From the NCBI GenBank assembly GCA_937892345.1, contig CALAGF010000223.1:1-6942 (forward strand): 6,942 nucleotides of DNA. The letters are read 5' to 3'. Source of the stretch: an uncultured Rhodocyclaceae bacterium (GTDB taxonomy: Bacteria > Pseudomonadota > Gammaproteobacteria > Burkholderiales > Rhodocyclaceae). The notes beneath the pieces were generated by a model. That model ran no database searches, was not told where the DNA came from, and saw only the letters and a list, made by a program, of their open reading frames with translations. The translations under genes and the position numbers were made by a program. This document shows, piece after piece, positions 6,140-6,942 of the stretch (within the stretch, counting starts at the first letter, position 1; every line of letters begins with the position of its first letter).

Positions 6140-6942
6140 CTGTGGTCTGACCCCGTTTTCCCGCACCGTTTTCCCCGCAATGAACCCAAGCGCCAGCCCA
6201 TTGTCAGCAGCCAGAATTTGAAGGTTGATGATGCAGGGATTGATGGCACCGCAGATAAGCAGAACAGCAGCCCTCTTAATTCAACCGACCTTCACGATCT
6301 GGCGCTCGAACTGGCCGGAGAATGGGGTCTCTCGGAGAACGACATGGACATGTATTTCCCGCCTGATCAGGCCTCAACCCAGACCCCGATGATGATTGTT
6401 GCCGCAGCCAATCCGTCGAAGGAGCGGGTTGTCGGCGCATGCCAGCCTGTAGAAGGAAATTCGGGTGGGGAGACGTTGTTTGCTTTTGGAGACGTCGCAC
6501 AACATTACTTGAGACGTTACGAACACAAGGACCCGATGGATGTCGATATTTCCCGGGTGCAAATCAAGTTGCTCGCCGTGACTCGACAGCCGGAACATGG
6601 ATCGCTGACCATGATCAAAAACGACCCCTACCAAAGTGCTTTGTATCGCCCCGACGCAGGCTACTACGGCAAGGATCGGATTGAAGCCACGGTAGCCGTC
6701 GGCAAGGACGTCGTTCGGGTGGTGTACAACTTCGTTATACAGCGGAAAGCTGTTGACAATTTGCAACCAGCTGAAGAACGGAAACTTTGCCCAAAAGGAT
6801 TCCAATGGAAAATTTCCGGTGCCTCGGAGGAGGGCGGCCCGGTAGCGGGCGGACGTTTTGAGGGAATGAATGCTCTCCTCACCGCCGCTACCCAAAACCT
6901 CACCTTCGCCGACCTCAGCGGTAGCGAAGTAGGCCAAGCCAC
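6140..6942 (+). CDS. Partial gene running off the right end; hypothetical protein with an Ig/cadherin-like segment, start uncertain
   Basis: A plus-strand frame is open from just after TAA 6137-6139 to the last base, about 267 codons, with no stop. The coordinates give the maximal open frame, not a proven start. From about 6278 it reads like real protein (TDLHDLALELAGEWGLSEND, then MDMYFPPDQ, GETLFAFGDVAQHYLRRYE). Candidate starts are ATG 6344 (GGAG six bases upstream), ATG 6350 and a weak TTG 6218. Protein-like sequence before 6344 hints that the true N-terminus lies further up or has been lost. At about 6542-6742 the segment with PEHGSL, YRPDAGYYGKDRIEATVAV and VVYNFVIQ matches the pattern of bacterial Ig/cadherin-like domains (P-x-H/N-G, Y-x-P-x-x-G-Y-x-G-x-D). 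Further on, NLTFADLSGSEVGQA resembles parts of large secreted repeat proteins. No signal peptide is visible. It is probably a surface or exported protein. The exact family is not recognised. Confidence 0.6.
   Translation, partial: MWSDPVFPHRFPRNEPKRQPIVSSQNLKVDDAGIDGTADKQNSSPLNSTDLHDLALELAGEWGLSENDMDMYFPPDQASTQTPMMIVAAANPSKERVVGACQPVEGNSGGETLFAFGDVAQHYLRRYEHKDPMDVDISRVQIKLLAVTRQPEHGSLTMIKNDPYQSALYRPDAGYYGKDRIEATVAVGKDVVRVVYNFVIQRKAVDNLQPAEERKLCPKGFQWKISGASEEGGPVAGGRFEGMNALLTAATQNLTFADLSGSEVGQA
6144..6159. repeat. GGTCTGACCCC-type element, possible dispersed REP-like repeat remnant
   Basis: GGTCTGACCCCGTTTT contains the short dyad GGTC-T-GACC, flanked by AACTGT and GTTTT. Similar GGTCTGACCCC / GGGGTCAGACC strings are, from general memory, recurrent in proteobacterial genomes near REP-associated (IS200/Y1-type) transposases. 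Only one copy is seen here and no transposase is in the window. The match is a recollection, not a search result. Confidence 0.35.
6153..6179. repeat. 13/14-bp tandem direct repeat, two copies
   Basis: CCGTTTTCCCGCA (6153-6165) is followed directly by CCGTTTTCCCCGCA (6166-6179). The copies differ by one extra C. The first copy overlaps the end of the GGTCTGACCCC element. The pair sits at the upstream edge of the open frame that runs off the right end. Confidence 0.85.
6334..6337 (+). promoter_or_regulatory. Shine-Dalgarno-like GGAG before candidate start ATG 6344
   Basis: GGAG lies six bases before ATG 6344, the best-placed site for any in-frame start of the right-hand open frame. It also lies inside codons (SEND) that look protein-coding, so it may be a chance match. 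Confidence 0.4.

Noticed and set aside
6374..6937. 187-codon minus-strand open frame opposite the right-hand partial gene
   Set aside because: The plus frame is longer, open to the edge, and contains an Ig/cadherin-like pattern. The minus product is not recognisable. It is the most serious competitor of the rejected frames and would need homology to decide.

Overview
The window looks like chromosomal DNA of a betaproteobacterium. The evidence is the gene order sucA-sucB-lpd followed by zapE, the high GC content, and protein sequences of the ODH type seen in Burkholderiales and Rhodocyclales. A Rhodocyclales member (Dechloromonas/Azonexus-like) is my best guess, from gene order and sequence style only.

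Region 1 (1-3780) is the end of the 2-oxoglutarate dehydrogenase operon. It holds the 3' part of sucA (E1), complete sucB (E2) and complete lpd (E3). Together they make the complex that converts 2-oxoglutarate to succinyl-CoA in the TCA cycle: E1 decarboxylates, E2 carries the succinyl group on a lipoyl arm, and E3 reoxidises the arm with NAD+. A strong hairpin with a short T-run lies between sucB and lpd, and a classical intrinsic terminator follows lpd.

Region 2 (about 3791-5802) is a two-gene unit. zapE encodes an AFG1-family division ATPase. The second gene encodes a small exported secretin-like protein whose Shine-Dalgarno overlaps the zapE stop codon. A perfect 20-bp palindrome follows.

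Region 3 (5803-6942) differs from the rest. About 340 bp contain no convincing gene. Then come a short GGTCTGACCCC-type element and a 13/14-bp tandem repeat, followed by an open frame that runs off the right edge. That frame was found by direct reading: it stays open from 6140 to the end, has no convincing upstream start, and contains a segment resembling a bacterial Ig/cadherin-like domain. It is the 5' part of a larger, probably surface or secreted protein, possibly truncated or rearranged at its start.

Most of the window is ordinary core metabolism. The less-explained parts are the secretin-like gene coupled to zapE and the right-hand 1.1 kb. I see no CRISPR array, tRNA, rRNA or complete insertion sequence.
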